Assembly (NCBI GenBank): GCA_002404015.1
Contig: DHIW01000022.1
Coordinates: 8,793-62,650, forward strand
Origin: Chloroflexi bacterium UBA4736
GTDB taxonomy: Bacteria > Chloroflexota > Dormibacteria > Dormibacterales > Dormibacteraceae
Direction of reading: 5' to 3'
DNA: 53,858 nucleotides
How positions within the stretch are numbered: position 1 is the first letter of the stretch; each line of letters opens with the position of its first letter. Below the pieces are notes generated by a model. The model was given only the letters and a program-made list of their open reading frames with translations. It was not told the origin of the DNA and did not search any database. A program made the translations under genes and the position numbers. This document shows, piece after piece, positions 10,695 to 18,785 of the stretch.

Positions 10695-11909
10695 CTACTG
10701 GAGCTCGCCGAGGCGGCGCAGCCGGAGCGTTCGCTCGGCCGGGTTGCCCGTCAGCTCGAGCGCCCGGGCCTGGGCCGCCCGCGACTGCTCGGCCCTGCCG
10801 ACGTCGATGAGCAGCTCCGCCCGCGTGGCGTGGAAGAGGTGGTAGCCGTCGAGCTCGCGCCCAAGCGCCTCCACCTCCGCCAGCGCGGCCTCCGGGCCCT
10901 CCAGGTGGCGCAGCGCGATCGCCCGGTTGAGCCGGACCACCGGCGAGGGCATCTGGCGCAGCAGGAGGTCGTAGAGGGCGACGATCTGGGCCCAGTCGGT
11001 GGCCTCCCAGGACACCGCCTCGGCGTGGCAGGCGGCGATCGCCGCCTGGAGCTGGTACGGACCGGGCCGGCGCCGAGCCGCCGTCCGCTCCAGCAGCTCC
11101 ACGGCCGCGGCGATCAGGCGCCGGTCCCAGAGCCCGCGGTCCTGGTCCGCCAGAAGCACCATCTCGCCCGCCTGGTCGAAGCGGGCGGCCGCCCGGGCCA
11201 GGTGCAGGCGCATCAGGGCCAGCAGCCCCTGCGCCTCGGGCTCGGCCGGCAGAAGTCGGGCGACGAGCGCGGCCAGCCAGGCGGCGTCCTCGGCCAGGTC
11301 GCGGCGGGCGGGCGCCGGGCCGCCGCTCGCCAGGTAGCCCTCGTTGAACATCAAGTAGAGGACCGCGAGGACCTCCGCCAGCCGACCTTCCAGCTCCCTC
11401 TCCGAGGGCACCCGGTAGGGGATCCCGGCCTCGACGATCTTGCGCCGGGCCCTCACGATCCGCTGCGCGATCGCGGGCTCGCTGGCCAGGAACGCGCTGG
11501 CGATCTCGGCCGTGGTGAACCCGCACACAGCGCGGAGGGTCAGGGCGACCTGGGCGTCGCGGCCCAGGGCGGGGTGGCAGCAGGTGAAGATCAGCCGCAG
11601 CCGGTCGTCGACCTCGGCGACGTCGTCCGGCGCCGCGCGGATCAGCTCCAGCTTGTCCTGGTAGCGCGCGTCCCGGCGCAAGCGGTCGATGGCGCGCCTT
11701 CTCGCGGTCGTGGTCAGCCAGGCGCCCGGATTGCGCGGGATGCCGTCGCGCGGCCACGTCTCCAGCGCCGCCAGCAGCGCATCCTGCACCGACTCCTCGG
11801 CGAGGTCGAAGTCGCCCACAGCCGCGACCAGGGACGCCGTGACACGCCCTGCCTCCTCCCGGAAGACGGAGGCGAGGACGTCCGCGGCAGCTTCGTTAGT
11901 TGCGCTCAA
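10695..11909 (-). CDS. ECF42-type RNA polymerase sigma factor
   Basis: 404 aa, about twice the size of a simple ECF sigma factor. Region 2 lies near residues 10-85 (ESVQDALLAALETWP, RRRAIDRLRRD) and region 4 near 110-170 (ALTLRAVCGFTTAEIASAFL). The rest is the long helical, TPR-like C-terminal extension typical of ECF42 (DUF6596-type). ECF42 factors are known to be encoded beside DGPF/YCII proteins, and one lies immediately upstream here with a 14-bp overlap to this TTG start. No anti-sigma factor gene is present. Confidence 0.92.
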   Translation of the reverse strand: MSATNEAAADVLASVFREEAGRVTASLVAAVGDFDLAEESVQDALLAALETWPRDGIPRNPGAWLTTTARRRAIDRLRRDARYQDKLELIRAAPDDVAEVDDRLRLIFTCCHPALGRDAQVALTLRAVCGFTTAEIASAFLASEPAIAQRIVRARRKIVEAGIPYRVPSERELEGRLAEVLAVLYLMFNEGYLASGGPAPARRDLAEDAAWLAALVARLLPAEPEAQGLLALMRLHLARAAARFDQAGEMVLLADQDRGLWDRRLIAAAVELLERTAARRRPGPYQLQAAIAACHAEAVSWEATDWAQIVALYDLLLRQMPSPVVRLNRAIALRHLEGPEAALAEVEALGRELDGYHLFHATRAELLIDVGRAEQSRAAQARALELTGNPAERTLRLRRLGELQ

Positions 11910-12219
11910 TCAGTGGCCGGACCTCCACGACCGGGCTGGCAGGCCACGACTTGGCCAGGTCCAGGGCCTCGTCCAGGTCCGCCACCTCGACGACCGCGTA
12001 GCCGCCGATGCTCTCCTTGCCCTCCATGAACGGACCGTCCGTGACCCGGCCGCCGCGCACCGTGGTCGCCGTGGAGGCCGACTGCAGCTCCTCACCGCCC
12101 CTGATCTTCGACCCGTTCTTATCCCACCACTTGCCGACCTCGGCGTACATGGCCTCCTGTTGCGTGGGATCCATCTCGTGGCCGCCCCCGTCGTCGCAGA
12201 AAAGCAGGATGTACTTCAA
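11896..12219 (-). CDS. YCII/DGPF-domain protein, ECF42 partner
   Basis: About 107 aa. The diagnostic DGPF motif is seen in VTDGPFMEGKESIGGY. The longest frame begins with GTG at 12228, but that codon abuts the AGGAGG. The TTG at 12219 is 8 nt from AGGAGG and gives the usual family start (M-KYILLF), so it is preferred. DGPF proteins are established neighbours of ECF42 sigma factors; their biochemical role is not settled. The gene overlaps the sigma factor start by 14 bp. Confidence 0.88.
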   Translation of the reverse strand: MKYILLFCDDGGGHEMDPTQQEAMYAEVGKWWDKNGSKIRGGEELQSASTATTVRGGRVTDGPFMEGKESIGGYAVVEVADLDEALDLAKSWPASPVVEVRPLIERN

Positions 12220-12298
12220 CTCGGACACCTCCTGAACAGGCGATCCAGCATGCGCCGCCTCACCATGACGACGAACGGCAGCCGATGCAAATCGACAG

Positions 12299-13603
12299 TC
12301 AGCGCGGAGCTGGCTTGGCGCCGGCCGCCACCGCCCCGTGCCGAAAGCCGGCCAGCTCGACCCGGTATAGGAGCTGCTCCAGGACGCGTTCCCACGTGAA
12401 ATCCGGCGCCGTCTCGCGACCCCTCCGGCGCAGCGACTGCGCGAGCTCCGGCCGCTCGTGGACCGAGCGCAGGGCGGTGACCAGCTCGAGCGGGTCGTCC
12501 GTCTCCAGCACGATCGCGTTCCGGAAAGGCTCGGCGTAGTCCTCCCCGGTCGATCCGGTGACCGCCAGGCCGCCGGCCGCCATCACCTCCAGCCCGACCA
12601 GGCCGAAGGGCTCATGGCCGGAGTTGGCCAGCACGGCGTCGGCCGACGCGTAGAGCAGGCCCAGCAGCGACTCGGGCAGGAAGGAGACCAGGTTGACGAC
12701 GTCCGCCGAAGCGTTGTCCTTGAGGACGCGGGAGACGCCGGCCGCGTCGCGCGGCGAGGGCGAGTCCGCGACCACCAGGCCGTGCATCGCGGCGTGGGCC
12801 AGCACGTCGGCGCCGTGCGGCTCCTTGCCGCCCCGCACCAGGAGCTTGACGCGCAGGCCCTGCCGCTTCAGCAACCCGGCGGCGGTCATCGCCATCAGCC
12901 AGCGCTTGTCAGGGTCGAAGCGACCGATCTTGAAGAGCAGCAGGTCGGCCCCGGCGGCGGCCCGGACGGCGGCCACCTGGCGGGGCGGCGGGTCGACGAT
13001 CGCCGAGCGGGGGATGCCGTTGGGGATGACGATCGGGTTGACCGACCACTCCCACATCCGGTGCTTCATGTAGCGGCTGACGGTCGTCAGCGTCGTGGCC
13101 TGGTCGAGGGACTTCCAGTCGATCCGGTCGAACCCGAACAGGTTGTTGGCGTTCCAGAGGATCACCGCCCAGTGCCGCAGGCCCCGATAGAAGAGCAGGT
13201 CGGAAATCAGGTTCATCGACCAGGCCGTGTGCCACTCCTCGCCGAGCACGACGACCCGCTTGCCGGCTCGCGCCGCGGGCGTCACCACGAAGTCGACCAG
13301 GTAGCCGGGCAGGCTGTGGTTCCAGTCCCGGACCTTGCCCTCCTCCCCGTCGTACACACCCATCGGGTGGCTGCGGCTGATCCACTGCGACCAGCGGTGG
13401 TATGTCAAGCGGCCTTCGACGGCTGACTCCTCGCCGGGCAGCGCCGGGTCGCCGATGAAGAACAGATGCGTCTCGTAACCCTGATCGGCGAGGGCCCTCA
13501 CCAGCTCCTTGGCACGGACCCCGAGGCCGCCCGCCTGGCTGTACTCGTCGGGCCCCTCGAACGAGAGCATGGCGAAGACGGTGTCGGCCGGCGTGAAGCT
13601 CAT
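12299..13603 (-). CDS. GT4-like glycosyltransferase
   Basis: 434 aa with a GT-B fold pattern: an N-terminal acceptor domain with the glycine loop EYSQAGGLGVRAKEL (about residues 19-33) and a C-terminal donor domain with KIGRFDPDKRW and the E-x7-E-type motif HEPFGLVGLEVMAAGG. Such enzymes use nucleotide sugars; donor and acceptor cannot be told from sequence. The start ATG overlaps the stop of the upstream inositol-monophosphatase-like gene by 4 bp, so the two probably act together. A role in synthesis of a compatible solute or glycan is inference. Confidence 0.85.
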   Translation of the reverse strand: MSFTPADTVFAMLSFEGPDEYSQAGGLGVRAKELVRALADQGYETHLFFIGDPALPGEESAVEGRLTYHRWSQWISRSHPMGVYDGEEGKVRDWNHSLPGYLVDFVVTPAARAGKRVVVLGEEWHTAWSMNLISDLLFYRGLRHWAVILWNANNLFGFDRIDWKSLDQATTLTTVSRYMKHRMWEWSVNPIVIPNGIPRSAIVDPPPRQVAAVRAAAGADLLLFKIGRFDPDKRWLMAMTAAGLLKRQGLRVKLLVRGGKEPHGADVLAHAAMHGLVVADSPSPRDAAGVSRVLKDNASADVVNLVSFLPESLLGLLYASADAVLANSGHEPFGLVGLEVMAAGGLAVTGSTGEDYAEPFRNAIVLETDDPLELVTALRSVHERPELAQSLRRRGRETAPDFTWERVLEQLLYRVELAGFRHGAVAAGAKPAPR

Positions 13604-14415
13604 CCCGCGGCCAGGACTTCCAGGGAGCGCCGGTGCAGCTCCCGGTCCGCGGATGCCAGCACTGTGGTCCGCCGCTCGAGCCCGGCCTCCAGCTCAGCCA
13701 GCGAGCGGCCAGCCATGTCGGTCGCCACGCCGCCCACCTCCTCGATCATGAGGAGGCCGGCCGTCATGTCGAAGACCCGAGCCTGGATGGGAGAGCAGAA
13801 CAGGTCGATGGCGCCGCTGGCCGTGTGGGCCAGGGAGACGGCCATGCAGCCAAGGATGCGCAGCTTGGAGGCACGCCTGATCAGCGCGTCGCTCTTCTGG
13901 ACGGAGCCGGCCGAGCTCTCCAGCCCCAGCACGTCGATCCGTTCGCCCGGGCGGCTGGCCTGGGGGACCAGGCGCTGGCCGTTTCGGAACGCGCCCCCGC
14001 CCCGGACCGCGTGCCACTGCTCACCGCTGACCAGGTTCAGGGTGTAGCCGACCCCGACCTCCGCGACGGTCGGGCCCCGGACCAGGCTCAGCATGACCGC
14101 GTACACCGGGATGCCGGTCTTGGCGTTCACGCTGCCGTCGATGGGGTCCAGCACGATCAGCGGATAGGGGGCGCCGTGATCGACCCGGCCGACCTCCTCG
14201 GACAGCAGGGAGAAGCGCTCGCCGCGCTCCGCCAGGCCGGCCAGCACGCCCAGCGCGGTGGCCTCGGCCAGGCGGTCGATCTCCACCGTGCGGTCCCCGC
14301 CGGCGCCCCGGCCCAGCTCCTCCCGGGCGGCGGCGGTTCCCGCCAAGGCCGCGGTCGCGGCGCGGATGCGGGACCCGACGTCGCGGAACGCTGCCAGCCA
14401 GGATTCGTCCGTCAC
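13600..14415 (-). CDS. Inositol monophosphatase family protein
   Basis: 271 aa. Metal-binding motifs of the Li-sensitive phosphatase family are present: LLSEEVG (about residues 71-76), DPIDGSVNAKTG (D90, D93) and, near the C-terminus, FDMTAGLLMIEEVGG, where the canonical W-D is replaced by F-D. It hydrolyses a phosphomonoester of an inositol- or sugar-phosphate type. Translationally coupled to the GT4 gene (4-bp overlap), it could dephosphorylate that enzyme's product or remove a phosphate before transfer. The start is GTG. Confidence 0.88.
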   Translation of the reverse strand: MTDESWLAAFRDVGSRIRAATAALAGTAAAREELGRGAGGDRTVEIDRLAEATALGVLAGLAERGERFSLLSEEVGRVDHGAPYPLIVLDPIDGSVNAKTGIPVYAVMLSLVRGPTVAEVGVGYTLNLVSGEQWHAVRGGGAFRNGQRLVPQASRPGERIDVLGLESSAGSVQKSDALIRRASKLRILGCMAVSLAHTASGAIDLFCSPIQARVFDMTAGLLMIEEVGGVATDMAGRSLAELEAGLERRTTVLASADRELHRRSLEVLAAG

Positions 14416-14446
14416 GTGGGGCGTGCCCCGCCGGTCGCCTGCCGGT

Positions 14447-14857
14447 TCAGCGCGACCGGCGCCAGAGGAGCAGCAGGCCGAGGCCGATCAGCAGCGCGGG
14501 ACCGATGATCTTGTCGTCGACCAGGTGCAGCGTGAAGGGTAGGCAGACCAGGCCGGCGATCACCAGGAACCAGCTGAAGAAGCGGCGCGGCCGATCGGCG
14601 GTCTTGGACACGAAGGGCCCCATCTGCACGTCCAGCTCGGCGACCCAGCCGGGCCGCCGCAGGAGGCCGAATATCCCGACGCCGATAAGGATGGCGGGCC
14701 AGAGCTGGTAGACCCGCGGCGGCAGCACCGAGTAGGTGACGCCGAGGGCGACGAGGCCCACGATCACAAGCATGACGCCGAGCCCCGAGAGTCCCCTCCG
14801 GCCGCGCCCGCCAAGGAGGCGGCGGCTTCGTGTCAGGCCCGCCTCGACGTGCGGCAC
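14447..14857 (-). CDS. Four-TM membrane protein
   Basis: About 136 aa when started at the GTG at 14857; the longer open frame upstream is antisense shadow of the neighbouring genes. Four hydrophobic helices are visible (GLGVMLVIVGLVALGV, LWPAILIGVGIFGLL, FFSWFLVIAGLVCL, IIGPALLIGLGLLLLW), with a C-terminal RRSR. The pattern resembles LiaF/LiaI-type TM modules, but no family is certain. It begins 3 bp after the stop of the 14860-15132 gene. An internal ATG at 14773 is an alternative start that would shorten the first helix. Confidence 0.65.
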   Translation of the reverse strand: MPHVEAGLTRSRRLLGGRGRRGLSGLGVMLVIVGLVALGVTYSVLPPRVYQLWPAILIGVGIFGLLRRPGWVAELDVQMGPFVSKTADRPRRFFSWFLVIAGLVCLPFTLHLVDDKIIGPALLIGLGLLLLWRRSR

Positions 14858-14859
14858 GG

Positions 14860-15132
14860 CTACGCCGGGGAGGCCGTCATGTCCGCCTTGCGGCGGCGGC
14901 GCCGGCGGCGCTCGGTAACGACGGTGATCAAGAACGGCTGCTGCACGCCCCACACCTTCTCGATCAGGTGCGGGATCGACTGCTCGCGGGGATCCTCGAT
15001 GCCGATCTCGACGAGGCGCTTGGCCAGCAGGTCGGGCAGCGTCTTGACCTCGTTGAGGTTGAGCTGTTCCAGCGCCTCCAGGATGTCGTCCAGCCGGCGC
15101 AGATTGTTCCGCCTCTCTTGGGGCTGCAGCAC
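14860..15132 (-). CDS. Hypothetical protein with basic C-terminus
   Basis: 90 aa, not recognised. The N-terminal half is amphipathic helical (RRLDDILEALEQLNLNEVKTLPDLLAKRL), followed by a short proline-containing segment and a run of arginines (RRRRRRRK) near residue 80. It sits between the epoxide-hydrolase-like gene and the four-TM gene with very short gaps, so it is likely part of that operon. The basic tail could bind nucleic acid, but nothing else supports this. Confidence 0.6.
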   Translation of the reverse strand: MLQPQERRNNLRRLDDILEALEQLNLNEVKTLPDLLAKRLVEIGIEDPREQSIPHLIEKVWGVQQPFLITVVTERRRRRRRKADMTASPA

Positions 15133-15141
15133 GCGCGCATC

Positions 15142-16008
15142 TTACTTGGAAGTTATGAACTCGACCAGCAGGTTCGAGACGCGCTCCGGCGCCTCGAACT
15201 GCAGCCAGTGGCCGGCGCCCTCCACCACCTCGAGCCTGAAGGGGCCGCCGACGTGGGCCGCCGTGGCCTCCACCGCCCGGCGTCCCAGGGCCGGGTCCTC
15301 GGTTCCCCAGACCAGCATGGTGGGCGCCGTGATCGGGTCGGGCGTGGGTGGGAAGGCCGACCAGGCCGGCCCGCTCAGGTTGGCCCGGTAGTAGTTGAGA
15401 CCCGCTGTCAGACGACCTGGCCGCGCGAAGTTGCGCACGTAGGTTTCGATCACGGCCTGCGGCACCGCCTCCGGGTGAGGGCCCGTCCGGTACATCGCGC
15501 GCAACCGCCTGTAATCGTCGGCTGAGAGCACCGCCTCGGCCTTGCCCGGCATCCGGAACAGGTCGATGTATGAGGAGCGCTCCCGCTGGTCGGGGTCGTT
15601 GCGGCTGGCCTCGATCAGCGGCACCGGGTGCGGGATCGACAGCGACGTCCAGGTCTCGACCAGCTCGGGGTGCCGGCTCGCGAAGGGCCAGCCGACCAGG
15701 GCCCCCCAGTCGTGGCCAACGAGATGGCAGCGATCCCGGCCGAGGCCGTGGATGAGGCCTGAGACGTCGCCCAGCAGCTCGGGCAGGCGGTAGCGGTCCT
15801 CGCCCACTGGCGCCTCGGTCCCGCCGAACCCCCGCAGGTCGGGCGCCACCGCCCAGCAGCCGGCCGCGCCGAGGGCCGCGAGCTGGACCGTCCAGGACTC
15901 GGCGCCCTCCGGGAAGCCGTGCAGCAGCAGCACCAGCGGTCCGGCCTCGGGGCCTTCGCTGAGCAGCCGGAAGTCGAGCCCGTTGGCGGGCAGTCTGCTC
16001 TCCCTCAC
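15142..16008 (-). CDS. Alpha/beta hydrolase, epoxide hydrolase-like
   Basis: 288 aa. The oxyanion-hole motif HGFPE (30-34) and the nucleophile elbow VGHDWGA with an aspartate (D100) at the catalytic position point to the epoxide hydrolase/haloalkane dehalogenase branch and not to serine esterases. The C-terminal catalytic histidine is in GAGHWLQFEAPE. The substrate cannot be predicted. The GTG start overlaps the stop of the upstream hydrolase gene by 4 bp (GTGA). Confidence 0.88.
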   Translation of the reverse strand: MRESRLPANGLDFRLLSEGPEAGPLVLLLHGFPEGAESWTVQLAALGAAGCWAVAPDLRGFGGTEAPVGEDRYRLPELLGDVSGLIHGLGRDRCHLVGHDWGALVGWPFASRHPELVETWTSLSIPHPVPLIEASRNDPDQRERSSYIDLFRMPGKAEAVLSADDYRRLRAMYRTGPHPEAVPQAVIETYVRNFARPGRLTAGLNYYRANLSGPAWSAFPPTPDPITAPTMLVWGTEDPALGRRAVEATAAHVGGPFRLEVVEGAGHWLQFEAPERVSNLLVEFITSK

Positions 16009-16493
16009 GGCCCGAGCCTACGCGCGAAGCGGGCGGCCTCATCGAGGGCCTGAGCCAGCACCGGGGCCAGGTCGTGGCCGGCGCCCGGCAGCAGCACCAG
16101 GCGGCCGTCGCGGAGCAGCGGCAGGCGGCGGCGGAGCTCGCCAGGGTCGGCGACTTCGTCCTCCTCCCCGTTCACGATCAGCACGGGGCAGCCGATCTCA
16201 GGCCAGTGGCGGGTCCGCAGCTCCGCTGAGTCGCGGAGCGGATAGCTGAAAGCGATGACGCCCGCGAAATGGGCCTGGGCAGCCGCCAGGCTGGCCACCC
16301 TGCCGCCGAAGGAGCGGCCTGCCGCGATCAGGTCGAGACCCGCGCGCTCCAGGAAGCGCGGCACGACCCGCTCCGCCGCTCCCAAGGGCAGTTCCAGCGC
16401 CTCGGCTTCGAGGCCGCGGGCGCGCAGGCCCGCGACGTAGGGCTCAACGGTTTCGGCACCACCCCGCCAGCCGGGTGCCAGGAGGATCCTCAG
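16005..16493 (-). CDS. Small alpha/beta hydrolase (dienelactone hydrolase-like), unusual start
   Basis: About 162 aa. The body begins LRILLAPGWRGG and contains a serine nucleophile elbow GRSFGGR and a histidine in GAGHDLAP, like the compact KANL3/Tex30 or dienelactone hydrolases. The frame is open further upstream to 16715, but that part is antisense-like and would overlap the flippase gene by over 200 bp. The protein homology begins exactly where the flippase stops, where the only possible initiator is CTG (16493-16491), overlapping the TGA. A CTG start or a longer overlap are both possible. Confidence 0.75.
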   Translation of the reverse strand: MRILLAPGWRGGAETVEPYVAGLRARGLEAEALELPLGAAERVVPRFLERAGLDLIAAGRSFGGRVASLAAAQAHFAGVIAFSYPLRDSAELRTRHWPEIGCPVLIVNGEEDEVADPGELRRRLPLLRDGRLVLLPGAGHDLAPVLAQALDEAARFARRLGP

Positions 16494-17929
16494 CGGCGCC
16501 GCCGCAGGCCGGCCAGGACCAGGCCGACCTCCTCCTTCTGCACCGCCCGCAGCAGCCAGATCGCCAGCACGTAGGCGACTCCGCCCGCGGGCGCCGCGAG
16601 CAGGATGGAGCGGCCGGCCAGCGGCAGCAGGACCAGGCCCATCAGGAAGCCGGCGAGGAGGATCCGCCACGCCACACGCAGCCAGGGCAGCGCGACCGTG
16701 CGGCCGACGAACCACCAGCCCACGACCGCGAAGGCCGCCTCCGTGACGACCGTGGTGGCGCTTGCGGCGAGGTAGCCGTAGCGCGGGATGAAGAGCAGGT
16801 TCAGGCCGACGTTGACGACGACCGCGATGGCCGTGGACCAGGCGAACAGGTCCTGGCGGTCGATCGCGTACAGCATCGCCGTGAACGCCGAGTTGGCGAA
16901 CAGGAAGACGATCGCCAGCGAGAGGATGCGGAGCGAAGGCTCGGACTCCGGGAAGAGCCTGAAGAGCCGGCCCACCGGGTGCACCAGCACGAACGTGCCC
17001 ACCGTCAAGGGCCAGCCCAGCAGCACGAGCACCTTGAAGAAGCGGGCGTAGGTCAGCCCCAGCAGCCCGGGAGCCGAGCGGAAGTAGACCGCCAGCACCG
17101 GGTACACGACGGTCTGCACCGCCAGGGGCACGAACTGGAGGGCCTCGAACGGCTTGTAGGCGAACTGGTACCAGCCCACCTCGGCGAAGGGCTTGAAGTG
17201 CTGCAGGATCGGCACGTCGATCCGGAAGTAGAGGTTGGTCAGAAAGGAACCCAGCGCGAACGGAAAGGCCAGGCGGAGCCAGGTCCCGAGCAGGCCGGCG
17301 TCGAACGCAAAGCTGATCCGGCCCAGCCGGAAGAGCGGGATGACGACCAGGCAGTACACCGTCGTGAACCCGAACGAGGCGGCGTAGGCCCAGACGAAGA
17401 AGCCGACCCCCGCCCCGGCCCGCGAGCCGGCCAGGATGAGCCCCGCCTGGATCAGGATCTCGGCCAGGATGGCGATCGCTTCGAACTCCAGGCGGCCCAG
17501 GGCGTAGAAGGTGTTGCGCAGGAGCGTCGAGTAGGTGGTCAGCACCAGCAGCACGCCGCCCGGCAGGAGGAGGTCGCCCAGGCCCGTCAGCGAGAGCGCG
17601 ATCGCCAGCAGCACGAAGGCCGCGGCGGCGAGCAGCAGCTTCCCGCTCAGGAGGTTGGCCAGGTATTCGGGGAGCCGGCCCGGGTCCCGAGCCGCCTCCC
17701 GGGTGTAGAGCGGGTTGAGGCCGAAGTCGGCCACCACGCTGACAAGCGCGCTGTAGGCAACGAGGGTGGTGTAGCGGCCGTAGCGGTCGGGCCCGAGGTG
17801 ATTGGCGAGCGCGACCACCACGACCAGCGCGATCAGCCGGGAGACGATCCTGGCGCCCAGGACGAGGGCTGTGTTGAGGACTGCCCGGGAGCCCAGCGCC
17901 GAGGCTGGAGCGGGTGGTGTGCTTGCCAC
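16490..17929 (-). CDS. Polysaccharide flippase (Wzx/MATE-like)
   Basis: 479 aa, almost entirely hydrophobic with about 12-14 membrane helices, beginning GSRAVLNTALVLGARIVSRLIALVVVVALANHLGPDRYGRY, the usual start of polysaccharide-biosynthesis flippases. It would move a lipid-linked glycan across the cytoplasmic membrane. Start GTG at 17929, divergent from the peptidase gene at 17951. No polymerase or priming transferase is adjacent, although GT-C-like proteins occur at 30-35 kb. Confidence 0.88.
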   Translation of the reverse strand: MASTPPAPASALGSRAVLNTALVLGARIVSRLIALVVVVALANHLGPDRYGRYTTLVAYSALVSVVADFGLNPLYTREAARDPGRLPEYLANLLSGKLLLAAAAFVLLAIALSLTGLGDLLLPGGVLLVLTTYSTLLRNTFYALGRLEFEAIAILAEILIQAGLILAGSRAGAGVGFFVWAYAASFGFTTVYCLVVIPLFRLGRISFAFDAGLLGTWLRLAFPFALGSFLTNLYFRIDVPILQHFKPFAEVGWYQFAYKPFEALQFVPLAVQTVVYPVLAVYFRSAPGLLGLTYARFFKVLVLLGWPLTVGTFVLVHPVGRLFRLFPESEPSLRILSLAIVFLFANSAFTAMLYAIDRQDLFAWSTAIAVVVNVGLNLLFIPRYGYLAASATTVVTEAAFAVVGWWFVGRTVALPWLRVAWRILLAGFLMGLVLLPLAGRSILLAAPAGGVAYVLAIWLLRAVQKEEVGLVLAGLRRRR

Positions 17930-17950
17930 GCCGAGCTATCGTATAGGCGC

Positions 17951-18754
17951 GTGACTCAGCGGCTCCCGGCAGTCTTTCTGGCCATCGCGCTGCTCGCCGG
18001 AACCGGTTCAGTGGGCCTCGCGGTGTACCGCGCCCACCGGGCCGCGGCGGTGGCCCATGCGCCGGACCCGGCGGTGTCCAACATCAGGTCCGCGCCGCCC
18101 ACGGCCACGCCGGTGCCATCGCCCAGCGCCACGCCCACGCCCACGCCGGCGCCCACCCCCCTGCCCGCCTCGGTGCTGATCAAGGTGCCCTACACCTCGC
18201 AGGCGCCCCTGGGCTGGTCGGGCCACCCGGAGTACGAGGAGTTCTGCGAGGCGGCCGCCGTCTTGATGACCGGCCGCTACTACCGGGGCGACGCCCGGGA
18301 GACCATCCCGGGTCCTGAGGCCGACCAGGCCCTACGCCAGATCGTGGCTTACGAGAGGGGCGCCTTCCCCGGCGTCCTGGACCTCAACCTGACCAACGTC
18401 AGCAACGTCGGGGCGCAGGTCTATCAGCTGGATTCGACGGTCGCACCGGCCACCCCGGACAGCATCCGCCAGGAGCTGGCGAACGGACACCCGGTGATCA
18501 TCCCCGTGATGACTCACGGCCTGGCCGGCGGCCGGGCGATCGCGCCCTTCTACGGGGTCGGCAACGTCTACCACGTGATCCTGCTCAAGGGCTACGACAC
18601 CCAGAAGGGCCTCTACTACAGCAACGACGCCGGGTTCACCCAGGGCGAGAACTACGCCTACACGTGGGACATCCTGGCGACGGCGATGGACGCCCAGGCG
18701 GCGAAGATGGGCCAGGGCCGCTTGATGCTCGTCTTCAAGCCGAAGGCGGCTTAG
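17951..18754 (+). CDS. Secreted or membrane-anchored C39-like cysteine peptidase
   Basis: 267 aa from a GTG start; the longer open frame upstream is antisense to the flippase gene. An N-terminal hydrophobic segment (about residues 7-25) is followed by a Thr/Pro-rich linker (51-72), then a Peptidase_C39_2-type domain. The likely catalytic residues are C99 in EEFCEAAAVLM, H208 in NVYHVILLKGY and D226 in YYSNDAG. The layout indicates an extracytoplasmic enzyme tethered by a flexible linker. There is no adjacent ABC transporter, so it is not a bacteriocin-processing C39 transporter. Confidence 0.85.
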   Translation: MTQRLPAVFLAIALLAGTGSVGLAVYRAHRAAAVAHAPDPAVSNIRSAPPTATPVPSPSATPTPTPAPTPLPASVLIKVPYTSQAPLGWSGHPEYEEFCEAAAVLMTGRYYRGDARETIPGPEADQALRQIVAYERGAFPGVLDLNLTNVSNVGAQVYQLDSTVAPATPDSIRQELANGHPVIIPVMTHGLAGGRAIAPFYGVGNVYHVILLKGYDTQKGLYYSNDAGFTQGENYAYTWDILATAMDAQAAKMGQGRLMLVFKPKAA

Positions 18755-18785
18755 GTCGATCCGGGCTTGGGCCCGGACCCCTCGG

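Noticed and set aside
10695..12219. ECF sigma factor with anti-sigma factor
   Set aside because: The partner is a DGPF protein as in ECF42; the neighbouring 68-aa membrane protein is too short and lacks an anti-sigma domain.
14858..16042. N-terminal part of a 531-aa minus-strand frame
   Set aside because: Overlaps two real genes in another frame; only the last 136 codons look like a membrane protein.
16475..17950. N-terminal 490 residues of the long plus-strand frame ending at 18754
   Set aside because: Antisense of the flippase gene, Q/E/R/G-rich; the real peptidase begins at the GTG at 17951.
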